Source of the DNA: Acidimicrobiaceae bacterium
Lineage (GTDB): Bacteria > Actinomycetota > Acidimicrobiia > Acidimicrobiales > Aldehydirespiratoraceae
Length of the DNA stretch: 53,137 nucleotides
Reading direction: 5' to 3'
Assembly: GCA_009844405.1 (NCBI GenBank)
Contig: VYBO01000031.1
Coordinates: 1 to 53,137, forward strand
The notes beneath the pieces were generated by a model. That model was not told the origin of the DNA. It saw nothing but the letters and a program-made list of their open reading frames with translations, and made no database searches. Of the stretch, positions 6,818 to 15,704 are shown piece after piece (position 1 is the first letter of the stretch; each line of letters opens with the position of its first letter). The translations under genes were made by a program, and so were the position numbers.

Positions 6818-8401
6818 TCAGCCAACGCCGGGCAATGTCGACCCGAACCGTTGCGCTCTTTCTAACGCCCAGTGTTCCAGCGCTTGGTCACGTGCCCACG
6901 CCAATTCCACGAGGTCATCTACCGAGGCGACAGCCAACTCTCCCGCCGCTGCGATTTCCTCGCGCAACTCATCAAGATGAACTCGCCTGCTGCTCTTCAG
7001 GTTATTGTGAGATGGGCACAGCGGCGCACGGTTGTCTATCTCATGCCTCCCGCGCTTGGACTGAGGATCAATGTGATCAAGCTCAAAGTTCCTAGTCGTA
7101 TGTTCAATCACCGGACGACCAGAGGAGCCAATCTTCCAGTTGGCAAACCCGCAGCACCATGCACGCCACCCTGACAAGCCGAGCAGAAATATCAGCATCT
7201 CCTCACGAGTGAAGATACTAGCAGGGACCTTGTATGTACGCGGCGATAGCGGCTTGACTGTCTCAATATCCTCCTCAAAAGTTGTACGCTCCGGCAACTC
7301 ATGAGGACCGAGAATCGTCACATCGGCTCGGGCCAGGGATGTGCCTCCGTGAGCTAGCACGCCTTCCGGTGCTACCCCATCTACTGCGTACCCGAACTTT
7401 TTGAATTGGCGACGCAACACCGTCATCGCCCTAGGTGAGATGTCACAGGCAACCCATTCGCGCTCTAAGTTCTCAGCGGCGACCGGAACATAAGCACATC
7501 CAGCGAACGGGTCGAACACCAAGTCTCCAGGGTTGCTTGACGCTCCAATAATACGTTCTGCTAGAGCGACCGGCTTCTGAGTGGGATAGCCGGTGCGTTC
7601 ACCGGATACATTGATTAGGGGCTTAATGTCGTCCCAAACATCTCTAATATACACATCGGCATAGTGACGACCATCATCGTCAGTCTTAGTGGTAAAGAAA
7701 GGCTTGTCGTAGTAGATACGCTCTTGGACTGCTTTGTGTTTGTATTTGTCTGACTTGACATAGAAAAGTAGAGTGTCGTGCTTTCTGGGCCAGTACCGCT
7801 TACTCACGCCGCCTGTACGATACGACCAGATGATGTCGTTACGGAAGTTGTCCGTTCCAAAAGTCGCATCTAGCAAGAGTCTGAGATAACTATTCGCCGT
7901 ATGGTCGCAGTGAAGATAGAGACTTCCGTTTGGTTTCAAAACACGATGGCATTCAATCAATCGAACTGCCATATACGCCAAATACGCCGCGGTTCCCTCA
8001 CCATGTGTATAGCGCGTTGTCTCAATTACATCCAGCACCTTGGGTCTGCTGTCCTTGATTTCATTCATCCACTGCTCGAGGACATCTTTCTCCCAGGACC
8101 AGATGTCTCTGAACTTGGCCGTAGCAGCACCCGTCGGCCAAGTTAGATTATTCTGGTCTGCATCAGCAGCATTTCGAATACCCCATTCCTTTAACTTGTC
8201 GATCTCTCGCTGCTTCTCATCATCTGTCAAGGGTGGAGTCAGACCTCCAATAAATGTCTCGTTCTTGGCAAAGGGCGGATCAGTGCAAATCAGGTCCACG
8301 CTCGCAGTGTCCATGGATTTTAACAAGTAGTAGTTGTCAACTATGAACAGGTGCCGGTTCAGGATGTAGTCAGTTGGCTCGGCGGCAGTATCGGTGGACA
8401 T
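6818..8401 (-). CDS. DNA methyltransferase fused to an HNH nuclease
   Basis: 527 aa. The N-terminal about 340 residues are a DNA-methyltransferase: catalytic motif TDPPF near residue 40, target-recognition region in the middle (IIWSYRTGG, KHDTLLFYVKS), GYPTQKPVALAERII, and the SAM-binding motif FDPFAGCAYVPVAAENL after it, which is the beta-type order. The C-terminal about 130 residues carry an HNH core: ELDHIDPQSKRGRHEIDNRA, then PLCPSHNNLKSSR. ATG at 8401 is preferred over the earlier one (8461) because AAGGAACGAGCGAC precedes it. The gene is visibly poorer in GC than its neighbours and lies between 84-bp direct repeats, so it is probably acquired. It may be a single-chain restriction-modification enzyme, or a methylase whose HNH part nicks unmodified DNA. 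Confidence 0.85.
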   Translation of the reverse strand: MSTDTAAEPTDYILNRHLFIVDNYYLLKSMDTASVDLICTDPPFAKNETFIGGLTPPLTDDEKQREIDKLKEWGIRNAADADQNNLTWPTGAATAKFRDIWSWEKDVLEQWMNEIKDSRPKVLDVIETTRYTHGEGTAAYLAYMAVRLIECHRVLKPNGSLYLHCDHTANSYLRLLLDATFGTDNFRNDIIWSYRTGGVSKRYWPRKHDTLLFYVKSDKYKHKAVQERIYYDKPFFTTKTDDDGRHYADVYIRDVWDDIKPLINVSGERTGYPTQKPVALAERIIGASSNPGDLVFDPFAGCAYVPVAAENLEREWVACDISPRAMTVLRRQFKKFGYAVDGVAPEGVLAHGGTSLARADVTILGPHELPERTTFEEDIETVKPLSPRTYKVPASIFTREEMLIFLLGLSGWRAWCCGFANWKIGSSGRPVIEHTTRNFELDHIDPQSKRGRHEIDNRAPLCPSHNNLKSSRRVHLDELREEIAAAGELAVASVDDLVELAWARDQALEHWALERAQRFGSTLPGVG

Positions 8402-8474
8402 GTCGCTCGTTCCTTCGTCTCGTGAGGGATGCCCGCACAACGTACCAGAGGCTTGCGACAACGGAAGCGACTGG

Positions 8475-8558
8475 TTGAGCCTGCGCGCGAACGTGGGGAG
8501 CGGGGTGGTTGAGGGTCCCCGTTGTGGGGTCGAGGCCCTCCTGGGATCGGTGATTGAC
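8475..8558 (+). repeat. 84-bp direct repeat, copy 2
   Basis: The second copy of the repeat at 6368-6451, with 82 of 84 identical bases. It sits just upstream of the methyltransferase-HNH start. To its right, 8559-8603 reads in plus frame as GAHYIAEAERLAPG-stop, which looks like the orphaned end of a protein, so the island may have inserted into or deleted part of a gene. Confidence 0.9.
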
Positions 8559-8599
8559 GGCGCCCACTACATCGCCGAAGCCGAGCGCCTGGCGCCGGG

Positions 8600-10150
8600 C
8601 TAGGGGGGCTCGGCCGCGGCCCGTTCGGCGAGCAGGAACTTGCGGATCTTGCCGACGCTGGTTCGGGGTAGTTCGTCGATGAGGATGATGGTGACCGGAC
8701 GCTTGGCCTTGGCCAGGCGCTCGGTGCACCAGGCGTCGAGTTCTGAGACGGACGGCGCGGCCGACGGATCGGCCGCGACCACGAACGCCACGGGCACCTC
8801 GTCGCGGATCTCGTCGGGGCGTCCCACCACCGCGGCCTCCAGGACGGCGGGATGCTCGGCCAGGGTGGACTCGACCTCGACTGTCGAGACGTTCTCGCCC
8901 GACACCTTGAGCACGTCCGAGCGGCGGCCGTCGAAGTAATGGCGTCCGGCGTCGTCTCGCACCGCCCGGTCGCCGGTCAGGAACCAGCCGTCCCGGAAGC
9001 TGGCCGCGGTGATGTCCGGCGCGTCGAGGTACCCCGCGAACAGGGTGAGGCCCGGCTCGCCCCCCACGACCACCTCGCCGACGGCCCCCGGCTCCACCGA
9101 GCACCCGGCCGCATCCTGCACATCCACGGCGCAGCCCACAGATACCCGACCCATCGAGGCGTGGTGGGGGTCGGCCGCCTCGTCGGTAAGGACCGCGGGG
9201 ACGGTCTCGGTCATGCCGTAGAGCTGGCGGGGCCGGCAGCCGAACCATTTCGCCACCGTCGCGTACTGATCGGCGGCGAGGTTCTGCGCATACCAGCAGT
9301 GACGCAGGCGCAGACCGTCGACGGGGCCGCCGCGGGCCAGGACCATGCGGATGGGCGCCGCGAACAGGCTGGCACAGGTCACCGAGTGGCGGGCCGCGGC
9401 CGGAAGGAACCCTGACGCAGAGAAGGCCGGCATCAGGGCCACGCTCGCCCCGGTCCAGATCGCCGATGCGAACGAGTAGTACTGCGCGTTGGCGTGGAAC
9501 AGGGGCAGCACCACCAGCTGCCGGTCGTCGGGAGCGAGCCCGGCGGCGGTGGCCATGACCTTGCCGGCGAACGCGTAGTTGGCCTGCGTCACTTCCACGC
9601 CCTTGGGCAGGCCGGTGGTGCCCGACGTGAACATCACCGCGGCCCGGTCGCGCAAACCGGGCTCGAAGCGGTCGGTGGCGGCCAACGGTGTCACATCGAA
9701 CGGCGCCAGCGTGGTGTCGGCCTCGTCGATCTCGATGACACTCAGATCATCCCGGACGGCGGCCGCCACCGCGGCCCGGTACGTGCCCGCCCTGGCCCCG
9801 GCGCACAGCCCGACGGTGGGACGGGTGCGCTCGATGTGTCCGGCCAACTCCGGCGTTCGGCCCATGGGGTCCGACGGCACGATCCAGGCACCCAGGCGGG
9901 ACGCGGCCAGCCATACGGCCACGAACGTCGGCGAGTTGGTCAGGGCGAGATGGACGGCCGCGCCCGGCTCAGCGCCCAGAGCGGTCAAGGTCCCGGCGAC
10001 CCGGTCCACCGCATCGTCGAAGTCCCCGTAGCTCCAGCGGGACACGTCTCCCGACGGCGCCTCGAACACCAGGAACGTCTCGTCGGCGCGGCCCGACACA
10101 GCCCGGTCCCACGCTGAGGCGAAGGACACGGGCTCAGCCCAGGTGCTCAC
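8600..10150 (-). CDS. Acyl-CoA ligase (AMP-forming, carnitine-CoA ligase-like)
   Basis: 516-aa ANL-family enzyme that activates a carboxylate to its CoA thioester through an acyl-adenylate. Motifs in order: AMP-binding P-loop FTSGTTGLPKGVEVT (about residues 170-185), QLYGMTET, FLTGDRAVRDDAGRHYFDGR with the hinge, and the C-terminal catalytic Lys in LPRTSVGKIRKFLL. The region DVLKVSGENVSTVEVES is like CaiC/long-chain ligases. GTG at 10150 overlaps the hyuB stop by four bases, giving a hyuA-hyuB-ligase operon. The ligase probably activates the acid released by the HyuAB-type hydrolase (inference). It ends close to repeat copy 2. Confidence 0.9.
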   Translation of the reverse strand: MSTWAEPVSFASAWDRAVSGRADETFLVFEAPSGDVSRWSYGDFDDAVDRVAGTLTALGAEPGAAVHLALTNSPTFVAVWLAASRLGAWIVPSDPMGRTPELAGHIERTRPTVGLCAGARAGTYRAAVAAAVRDDLSVIEIDEADTTLAPFDVTPLAATDRFEPGLRDRAAVMFTSGTTGLPKGVEVTQANYAFAGKVMATAAGLAPDDRQLVVLPLFHANAQYYSFASAIWTGASVALMPAFSASGFLPAAARHSVTCASLFAAPIRMVLARGGPVDGLRLRHCWYAQNLAADQYATVAKWFGCRPRQLYGMTETVPAVLTDEAADPHHASMGRVSVGCAVDVQDAAGCSVEPGAVGEVVVGGEPGLTLFAGYLDAPDITAASFRDGWFLTGDRAVRDDAGRHYFDGRRSDVLKVSGENVSTVEVESTLAEHPAVLEAAVVGRPDEIRDEVPVAFVVAADPSAAPSVSELDAWCTERLAKAKRPVTIILIDELPRTSVGKIRKFLLAERAAAEPP

Positions 10151-11781
10151 GACGCGACCGGCCCGTCCCGATCCTGAGTGTCCACCGGCGGGCCGTACCC
10201 GCCGCCGCCGGGCAGTTCCAGGCGCACGGTGTCGCCGGGCTGGAGCGTTATGCGGGTCTGGGTGGTCACCGGCTCGCCGTTCACCTGGAACGACCCCGAC
10301 GCGCCCGGCTCTCCCCCGAAGATGCCCTGGGGCGGCTCGGTCAGGCGGCTGGTCACCGCGTTGAGCTGCCAGGGCCGGGCCGTGTCCACCTCGAACTCGA
10401 TCACCTGGCCCAGCCCGCCGGGCTGGGCTCCGTTGCCGCCCGAGCCCGGGCGCAGTGCTTTGCGCAGGAACCGGACCGGGGCCGACGCCTCCACCACCTC
10501 GATGGGCACCGCCGACACTCCGGTGGGGTACGAGCAAGCGTCGAGACCGGGCTTGGTGGCCCGGGCGCCCACCCCGCCCGCGTAGGTGAACATGGCGGTG
10601 ATGAACGGCGAGCCGTCGTCGTGGTGGCCGTTGACCTGCATGGTCCATACCGCCCCGGCGCCCTCGGCCATGGCACCGGAGGGCTTGAGGTGGGCCAGGG
10701 CCTTGAGCAGCGCATTGGGCAGGAACATCCCGACCACATGACGGGCCGTGCCCGGCTGCGGCGGTACCGCGTGCACGACCGATCCCTCCGGGGCCCTCAT
10801 CTTGATGGGCGCCAGGCTGCCGTGATTGTTGGGTATGTCGGGGTTGAGGACCGACCGGACCGTGAAGGTGGTGTAGGCGTGGGTGTAGTTGGCGACCACG
10901 TTGATCCCCCAGGGACTGGCCTCGCTGGAGCCCTCGTAGTCCACGGTGATCTCCCCGGCCTCGGGGTCGACATGCATGGTGCACACGATGTCGATGAGGC
11001 TCCCGTCGGCCAGATCCAGCACCGCCGACGCGCGGTGGCTGCCTGCGTCCAGTTCACGGATGGTGGCCCTGGTGGCTGCCTCGGAGCGCTCGATGATCTC
11101 GTCGGCGAGGTCCTCCATGTCGTCGAGGCCGTGGGCGTCGCACAGCGTGGCCAGCCGCTGCGCTCCCACCTCGCCCGAGGCCGTCTGGGCATGGAGGTCG
11201 CCGGCCATGTGATCCGGCTGGCGGACATTCGACAGGATGAACTTCCAGACGTCGGAGTTGCGCTCCGAGCCTCCGGCGCCGTCGCCTGTCATGAGCCTGC
11301 AGATCGGGATCCAGAGCCCTTCCTCGAAACAGTCCCGGCCCCCGGCACCGATGCCGTAGCCGCCCACGTCGGTGTGGTGGATTGTGGAGCCGAACAGGGC
11401 GATCAGCCGGGCCTCGCCCCCGCCAGCCGGCACCCGCCAGGCCGGCACGAGCACGGTCACGTCGAGGAGCTGGCCCGCGGTCTTGTAGGGATCGTTGGTG
11501 ATGAGCACGTCGCCGGGCGCCAGCGACTCGACCGGGTACTCCTCCAGCATGGCGGCTGCGCCCAGGGCCAGGCTGTTGATGTGGCCCGGTGTGCCCGTCA
11601 CCGCCTGGGCCACCATGCGACCCCGCCGGTCGAACACCGCGTTGGCCAGGTCTCCGGCCTCGCGCACGATGGGGCTGAACGCGGCCCGCTGGAGGGCCCG
11701 GGCCTGCTCGTTCACCGTGGAGATCAGCGACTGCCACAGGATCTCCAGCTCCACCGGATCGAAGGCGCGAGCCGCGGTCAC
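10147..11781 (-). CDS. hyuB: Hydantoinase/oxoprolinase family subunit B (HyuB)
   Basis: 544 aa. HyuB family features: DPVELEILWQSLISTVNEQA at the start, FSPIVREAGDLANAVFD, HINSLALGA, PGDVLITNDPYKTAGQLLDV, a central EITVDYEGSSEAS, and a Gly-rich end (ELPGGGGYGPP). HyuA/HyuB complexes perform ATP-dependent opening of hydantoin, 5-oxoproline or N-methylhydantoin (creatinine) rings; acetone carboxylases are relatives. The GTG start at 11781 overlaps the hyuA stop as GTGA and the stop overlaps the CoA ligase start in the same way, so the three proteins are translationally coupled. Which ring is the substrate cannot be decided here. Confidence 0.9.
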   Translation of the reverse strand: MTAARAFDPVELEILWQSLISTVNEQARALQRAAFSPIVREAGDLANAVFDRRGRMVAQAVTGTPGHINSLALGAAAMLEEYPVESLAPGDVLITNDPYKTAGQLLDVTVLVPAWRVPAGGGEARLIALFGSTIHHTDVGGYGIGAGGRDCFEEGLWIPICRLMTGDGAGGSERNSDVWKFILSNVRQPDHMAGDLHAQTASGEVGAQRLATLCDAHGLDDMEDLADEIIERSEAATRATIRELDAGSHRASAVLDLADGSLIDIVCTMHVDPEAGEITVDYEGSSEASPWGINVVANYTHAYTTFTVRSVLNPDIPNNHGSLAPIKMRAPEGSVVHAVPPQPGTARHVVGMFLPNALLKALAHLKPSGAMAEGAGAVWTMQVNGHHDDGSPFITAMFTYAGGVGARATKPGLDACSYPTGVSAVPIEVVEASAPVRFLRKALRPGSGGNGAQPGGLGQVIEFEVDTARPWQLNAVTSRLTEPPQGIFGGEPGASGSFQVNGEPVTTQTRITLQPGDTVRLELPGGGGYGPPVDTQDRDGPVAS

Positions 11782-13862
11782 CGCCGGCTCCTAGTGGCCA
11801 CCAAACTGCCGTCCGGCGCCACTTCGGCCTCCCAGCCCGGCCGAATCACGGTGGTGGTCTCGCGCTCCTCCACGATGGCCGGGCCGCGGAACGTCGCTCC
11901 CACGCCCAGATCCTGCCGCCGGTACACGGGCACATCAACCGCGGCGGCGCCCCGCGCGAACACCACCGGACGCCGTGACACCGGCTCAGCCGCGCCGGCC
12001 TCGCCGGTGGCTCCGGAGTCGGGGCGCACCTGGACCTTCTCGGCGTAGGCCGACAGCCGCCAGGTCACCGCCTCGACGGCCACGTCGGGAATGGTCATGC
12101 CGTAGATCCGCCGGTACTCCGACTCGAAGGCGGACCGCACGCCGGCCTCGCTCGCAGGCCAGGTCTCGCCGGTGCCCACCCAGACCGTGATCTCGTTGCC
12201 CTGGCCCGAGTACCGGGCGTCGAGCCCGTAGCGGAAGCGCACGTCGCCGGCGGGCACCCCGGCGGCGGAGAGCACCCTGCGGCCCTCGCCTCGCAGTTCG
12301 TCGAGGAGCCCGTCCCGCTCGGCGGTGTCCACGCTCTCGAGCAGGCGCGGCATGGAACGGGCCAGATCGATGCGCACCGGCGACACCAGCGTCCCGAACG
12401 CGGAGAGCACGCTGGCGTTGACCGGGAAGACCACCCGGTCGCTCTCCAACAGATCGGCCACACCGCAAGCGTGCACCGGTCCGGCACCGCCGAAGGCCAG
12501 AATGGTCACCCCTCGAAGATCCACCCCCTGTTCCACGCCGTGCATGCGGGCGGCGGCCGCCATGTTCTGGTTGACGACCTCGTGGATCCCCGCGGCCGTG
12601 TCCACCGGTGACAGCCCCAGACCCTCGGCCTGACGAGCGGCGGCGGCCGAGGCCGCGGCCGCGTCGAGGCGCATGTCGCCGCCCAGGAAGGCATCGGGAT
12701 CGAGCAGTCCGAGCACCACGTCGGCGTCGGTCACCGCGGCCGCGGTACCGCCCCGGCCGTAGGAGGCGGGACCGGGATCGGCCCCGGCGGACTCCGGTCC
12801 CACCTTGAGCAGGCCGAAGCGGTCGAGGCGGGCCAGCGATCCCCCGCCCGCACCGATCTCGACCAGGTCGACCGACGGCACCGACACCGGAAAGCCCGAC
12901 CCCTTCTTGAACCGGTAGATCCTGGCCACCTCGAAGGTGCTGGTGAGGGCGGGCTCACCCTTCTCGATCAGGCAGGCCTTGGCCGTGGTGCCGCCCATGT
13001 CGAAGCACAGCATCCGCTCGGAACCGAGGCGGTTCGCGTACCACGTGCCGGCCAGAGCGCCGGCCGCCGGCCCCGACTCGACCAGGCGGATCGGACCCCG
13101 GGCCGCGTCGTCCGCCGACACCACACCGCCGTTGGACAGCATCATCAGCACCGCCCCGCCGAAGCCCTCCGCCGAGAGCCATCTCTGCAGCTCGTCGAGG
13201 TAGTGGCCGATGACCGGCATGGTGGCCGCGTTGCAGGCCGCGGTGATCATGCGGGGGTATTCGCGGATCTGGGGCGAGATCTCGGCCGAGACACACACCG
13301 GCACTCCGAGTTCGTCGCGGAGGTACTCAGCCACGGCCTGCTCATTGGCCGGGTTGACGTAGGAATTGAGCAGACACACGGCCACCGACTCCGCCGCCGC
13401 ATCAGCCAACTGCGAGCCCAGCCGGTCCAGGTCGGCGGCCGGCGGCTCGGCCAGCACGGCGCCGGTGGCCGACGTGCGCTCGTCGATCTCGAAGGTGAGG
13501 TCCCGACCGATGGGGGGATCGGGGAACTCGATCTGAAGGTCGTACATGTCGTAGCGGTGCTCGTCGCGGATCAGCAGCGTGTCGCCGAAACCTGCCGTCG
13601 TCACCAGTCCGGCCCGGCCGGTGCGACCCTCGATCAGCGCGTTGGTGATGAGGGTGGTGGCGTGGACGATGGGCGCGGTGATCTCCGCCGGCGTGACCTG
13701 CGCCCTCGACAGGAGCTGGGTGACGCCGGCCCGCACGCCCTCCAGGGGCGCGGCCGGGGTGGTGAGGGTCTTGTCCACCACCACCCGGCCCGACTGGGCG
13801 TCGAGCAGCACCACGTCGGTGAAGGTCCCGCCGATGTCGACCGCCAGCCGCCAATCGGCCAT
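11778..13862 (-). CDS. hyuA: Hydantoinase/oxoprolinase family subunit A (HyuA)
   Basis: 694 aa with the actin-like ATPase fold of HyuA: phosphate-1 motif LAVDIGGTFTDVVLLDAQSG at residues 6-25, the Hydant_A_N domain through about 180, then the central domain with FDMGGTTAKACLIEKGE and the GGSLARLDRF, GAGPVHACG segments, and a C-terminal beta domain (RGPAIVEERETTTVIRPGW). It binds ATP and works with HyuB. ATG at 13862 is chosen because the nucleotide-binding strand follows at once; the frame is open further upstream through a repeated intergenic element, which would give a spurious extension. Confidence 0.9.
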   Translation of the reverse strand: MADWRLAVDIGGTFTDVVLLDAQSGRVVVDKTLTTPAAPLEGVRAGVTQLLSRAQVTPAEITAPIVHATTLITNALIEGRTGRAGLVTTAGFGDTLLIRDEHRYDMYDLQIEFPDPPIGRDLTFEIDERTSATGAVLAEPPAADLDRLGSQLADAAAESVAVCLLNSYVNPANEQAVAEYLRDELGVPVCVSAEISPQIREYPRMITAACNAATMPVIGHYLDELQRWLSAEGFGGAVLMMLSNGGVVSADDAARGPIRLVESGPAAGALAGTWYANRLGSERMLCFDMGGTTAKACLIEKGEPALTSTFEVARIYRFKKGSGFPVSVPSVDLVEIGAGGGSLARLDRFGLLKVGPESAGADPGPASYGRGGTAAAVTDADVVLGLLDPDAFLGGDMRLDAAAASAAAARQAEGLGLSPVDTAAGIHEVVNQNMAAAARMHGVEQGVDLRGVTILAFGGAGPVHACGVADLLESDRVVFPVNASVLSAFGTLVSPVRIDLARSMPRLLESVDTAERDGLLDELRGEGRRVLSAAGVPAGDVRFRYGLDARYSGQGNEITVWVGTGETWPASEAGVRSAFESEYRRIYGMTIPDVAVEAVTWRLSAYAEKVQVRPDSGATGEAGAAEPVSRRPVVFARGAAAVDVPVYRRQDLGVGATFRGPAIVEERETTTVIRPGWEAEVAPDGSLVATRSRR

Positions 13863-13890
13863 GTCAGAGGCCGAGCTTGCGAGGCCCCTG

Positions 13891-13971
13891 GGCCCGAGCG
13901 GCCCGTGAGCGAAGCGAACAGGGGCGGGCAACTGGCCCGAGCGGCCCGTGAGCGAAGCGAACAGGGGCGGG
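13891..13971. repeat. Two identical 38-bp intergenic repeats (43-bp period)
   Basis: GGCCCGAGCGGCCCGTGAGC is the start of a 38-bp unit present at 13891-13928 and 13934-13971 without mismatch. A third, diverged copy in inverted orientation lies at 51909-51945. All three are in gaps upstream of minus-strand genes (hyuA and mgsC-like). Because all reading frames are open through it, it can be mistaken for an N-terminal extension. Confidence 0.85.
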
Positions 13972-13984
13972 AGACAAGCGGCGA

Positions 13985-14383
13985 TCAGCCCGTGTCGGCG
14001 AGGTCGGCGCGGGGCGGGGCGAACACGTCGAGGATCCAGCACTCGCCGTGGACGTCGTCACCGATGAACACCGAGTCGCCGTGCCAGACCGAGCGGGGCG
14101 CCAGGTACGAGTCGCCCTCGCCGAGCACGATGCGCTCGTCATTGGCCCCCTCGGGTCCGATGCGGAAATCGAGCTTGCCCCGCATGATGACCCCGAGTTG
14201 CTCGTTCTCGGCGTGGTTGTGCAGCACCGAGCCCTGAGCCCCTCCGGCGATACGCCAGAAGCATAGTTGCAGGTGCTCGCCGGTTATCACCCGGCGCCTG
14301 AAGCCGGGGCGGGCGGTCTCGACGAAGGCGTCGTCGTCGAGGAAGTAGCAGTAGGGGTTGCCGAGGCTCTCGGCGATGCTCAT
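13985..14383 (-). CDS. Single-domain cupin
   Basis: 132-aa cupin. Motif 1 is split around VLHNHAENEQLGVIMRGKLD with His-His-Glu-type metal ligands; motif 2 is SYLAPRSVWHGDSVF with the last His. ATG at 14383 is preceded by a good ribosome binding site (CAAGGAGCGCCCAC). It lies upstream of hyuA with the 38-bp repeats in the gap and just after the VOC gene on the same strand, so it may be part of the same catabolic unit. Small cupins are enzymes or binding proteins of many kinds; no specific reaction can be assigned. Confidence 0.8.
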   Translation of the reverse strand: MSIAESLGNPYCYFLDDDAFVETARPGFRRRVITGEHLQLCFWRIAGGAQGSVLHNHAENEQLGVIMRGKLDFRIGPEGANDERIVLGEGDSYLAPRSVWHGDSVFIGDDVHGECWILDVFAPPRADLADTG

Positions 14384-14417
14384 GGTGGGCGCTCCTTGAG
14401 ATTCCCCGGGCGAGGAG

Positions 14418-14891
14418 TCATCCGAGGGCGGCGAACCGCTCCCGGTCTGCGTCGAGGTCGAGCGGGCGGATGATGGCCTCATGCTCCTCGCCGCCCCAGT
14501 ACTGCGGGGGCACCAGCCACATCACCTCGAATTCCAGGCCGTCTGGGTCCTTGGCGTACAGGCTCTTGTTGGGGCCGTGGTCGCTCTGGCCTACCAGGGC
14601 TCCGGCCTCGATCAGCCGCTCGCGCATCTCGGCCAGCTCATCGAGGGTGCCGACCTCCCACGCGATGTGGTACAGGCCGACCGTGCTGCGGCCGGCCTGG
14701 GAGGGGGCCGCGTCCTCGCCGATCGAGAAGAAGACGATGTCGTGGTGATTGGCCGATTCCGGAGCCCGCATGAACACGTAGGCGCCGGGCCCGTCGATCA
14801 CCGTGTTGAAGCCGAGCACATCGGCGTAGAACTTCTGGTGGCGGCGGGCGTCGCGGACATAGAGGACGGCGTGGTTCATTCCCGAGATCAT
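14418..14891 (-). CDS. VOC-family (glyoxalase/extradiol dioxygenase-like) protein
   Basis: 157 aa of two beta-alpha-beta-beta-beta units: NHAVLYVRDARRHQKFYADV opens the first, with GFNTVIDGPGAYVFMR, and YHIAWEVGTLDELAEMRERL opens the second, ending in YAKDPDGLEFEVMWLVP. His (NHAVLY), His (YHIAW) and Glu (FEVMW) are at the usual metal-ligand positions, which supports an active metalloenzyme. Start is ATG 14891; ATG 14879 is also possible. It diverges from the XRE-cupin regulator across a 111-bp gap that probably holds both promoters. Confidence 0.8.
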   Translation of the reverse strand: MISGMNHAVLYVRDARRHQKFYADVLGFNTVIDGPGAYVFMRAPESANHHDIVFFSIGEDAAPSQAGRSTVGLYHIAWEVGTLDELAEMRERLIEAGALVGQSDHGPNKSLYAKDPDGLEFEVMWLVPPQYWGGEEHEAIIRPLDLDADRERFAALG

Positions 14892-15002
14892 CGCTTCGAC
14901 GATACGTCCGGACCGCGGCCGTAAGCCAATGTGGCGCGCCGGTCGTGACATCCTCGCGGCTGTTGATGTCACAGCAGCCCAGGAATCTGGCAGGATCAGG
15001 AG

Positions 15003-15656
15003 ATGGATTCGGCGTCGGACGCCCTCGGTGAGCTCACCGGCGAGCTGGGCCCCTCGGTCCCCACCGAGGAGCTGTGCCGCGTGGTGGGGAGCCGGGTCCG
15101 GGAGTTCCGCCGGTCGCTGAACATGACGATGTCGGAGTTCGCGGCCGGCGCCGAGATCTCCCTGGGAATGCTCTCCAAGATCGAGCACGGCCAGAGCGCA
15201 CCGAGCCTGTCGACCCTCGTGCGGCTGGCGGCCACCGCCCGCGTCCCGGTCACCGCCCTGTTCCGAGGCCTGGACGAGGAGCACGACCTGGTGATCGTCA
15301 AGGCGGGCGAGGGTCACGAGATCCACCACCAGGGAGGTGGGCCGGGGCGCCTCTACCAGGATCTAGGCACCCTGCGCGGCCCCAACCGCGTGATCGAGCC
15401 GATGATCACCACCATCACCGAGCCGGGCGGCGTGTTCCCCCTCTACCAGCATCCCGGGGTGGAGTTCATCCATGTGCTGGAGGGGTCGATCGACTACGGC
15501 TACGGCGGGAAGGCCTACCGCCTCGATGCGGGCGACACCATGCAGATCCACGGCGAGGTGGCCCACGGACCGGTCGAGCTCGTCAAGTTGCCGATACGTT
15601 TCGTCTCCATCAAGGTGTACCCGGCCAGCGAGCCCCGGCCCGCGGCAGGAGGATGA
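15003..15656 (+). CDS. XRE-family transcriptional regulator with cupin sensor domain
   Basis: 217 aa. Residues about 25-85 are a helix-turn-helix XRE domain (GSRVREFRRSLNMTMSEFAA, LGMLSKIEHGQSAPSLSTL). Residues about 115-210 are a cupin (HPGVEFIHVLEGSIDYGYGG, DAGDTMQIHGEVAHGPVEL). Such proteins act as dimeric repressors or activators whose cupin binds a small metabolite. It is divergent from the VOC-cupin-hyuAB-ligase genes, the classic position for their regulator (inference). The start is immediately preceded by GGCAGGATCAGGAG, which could be a close Shine-Dalgarno or a -10-like element of a leaderless transcript. Confidence 0.9.
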   Translation: MDSASDALGELTGELGPSVPTEELCRVVGSRVREFRRSLNMTMSEFAAGAEISLGMLSKIEHGQSAPSLSTLVRLAATARVPVTALFRGLDEEHDLVIVKAGEGHEIHHQGGGPGRLYQDLGTLRGPNRVIEPMITTITEPGGVFPLYQHPGVEFIHVLEGSIDYGYGGKAYRLDAGDTMQIHGEVAHGPVELVKLPIRFVSIKVYPASEPRPAAGG

Positions 15657-15704
15657 GAATATGGGACGCCTGCCCGCGCCGGCTCTCGAGACCAAGGGAC
15701 AGCA

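Noticed and set aside
6368..8558. CRISPR array or tRNA attachment site explanation for the 84-bp repeats
   Set aside because: Only two copies 2.1 kb apart, no cas genes, and the unit does not fold as or match a tRNA end.
8600..10984. N-terminal extension of the CoA ligase to 794 aa
   Set aside because: The extra 278 residues are antisense/out-of-frame to hyuB; the GTG at 10150 overlapping the hyuB stop gives a normal-length ligase.
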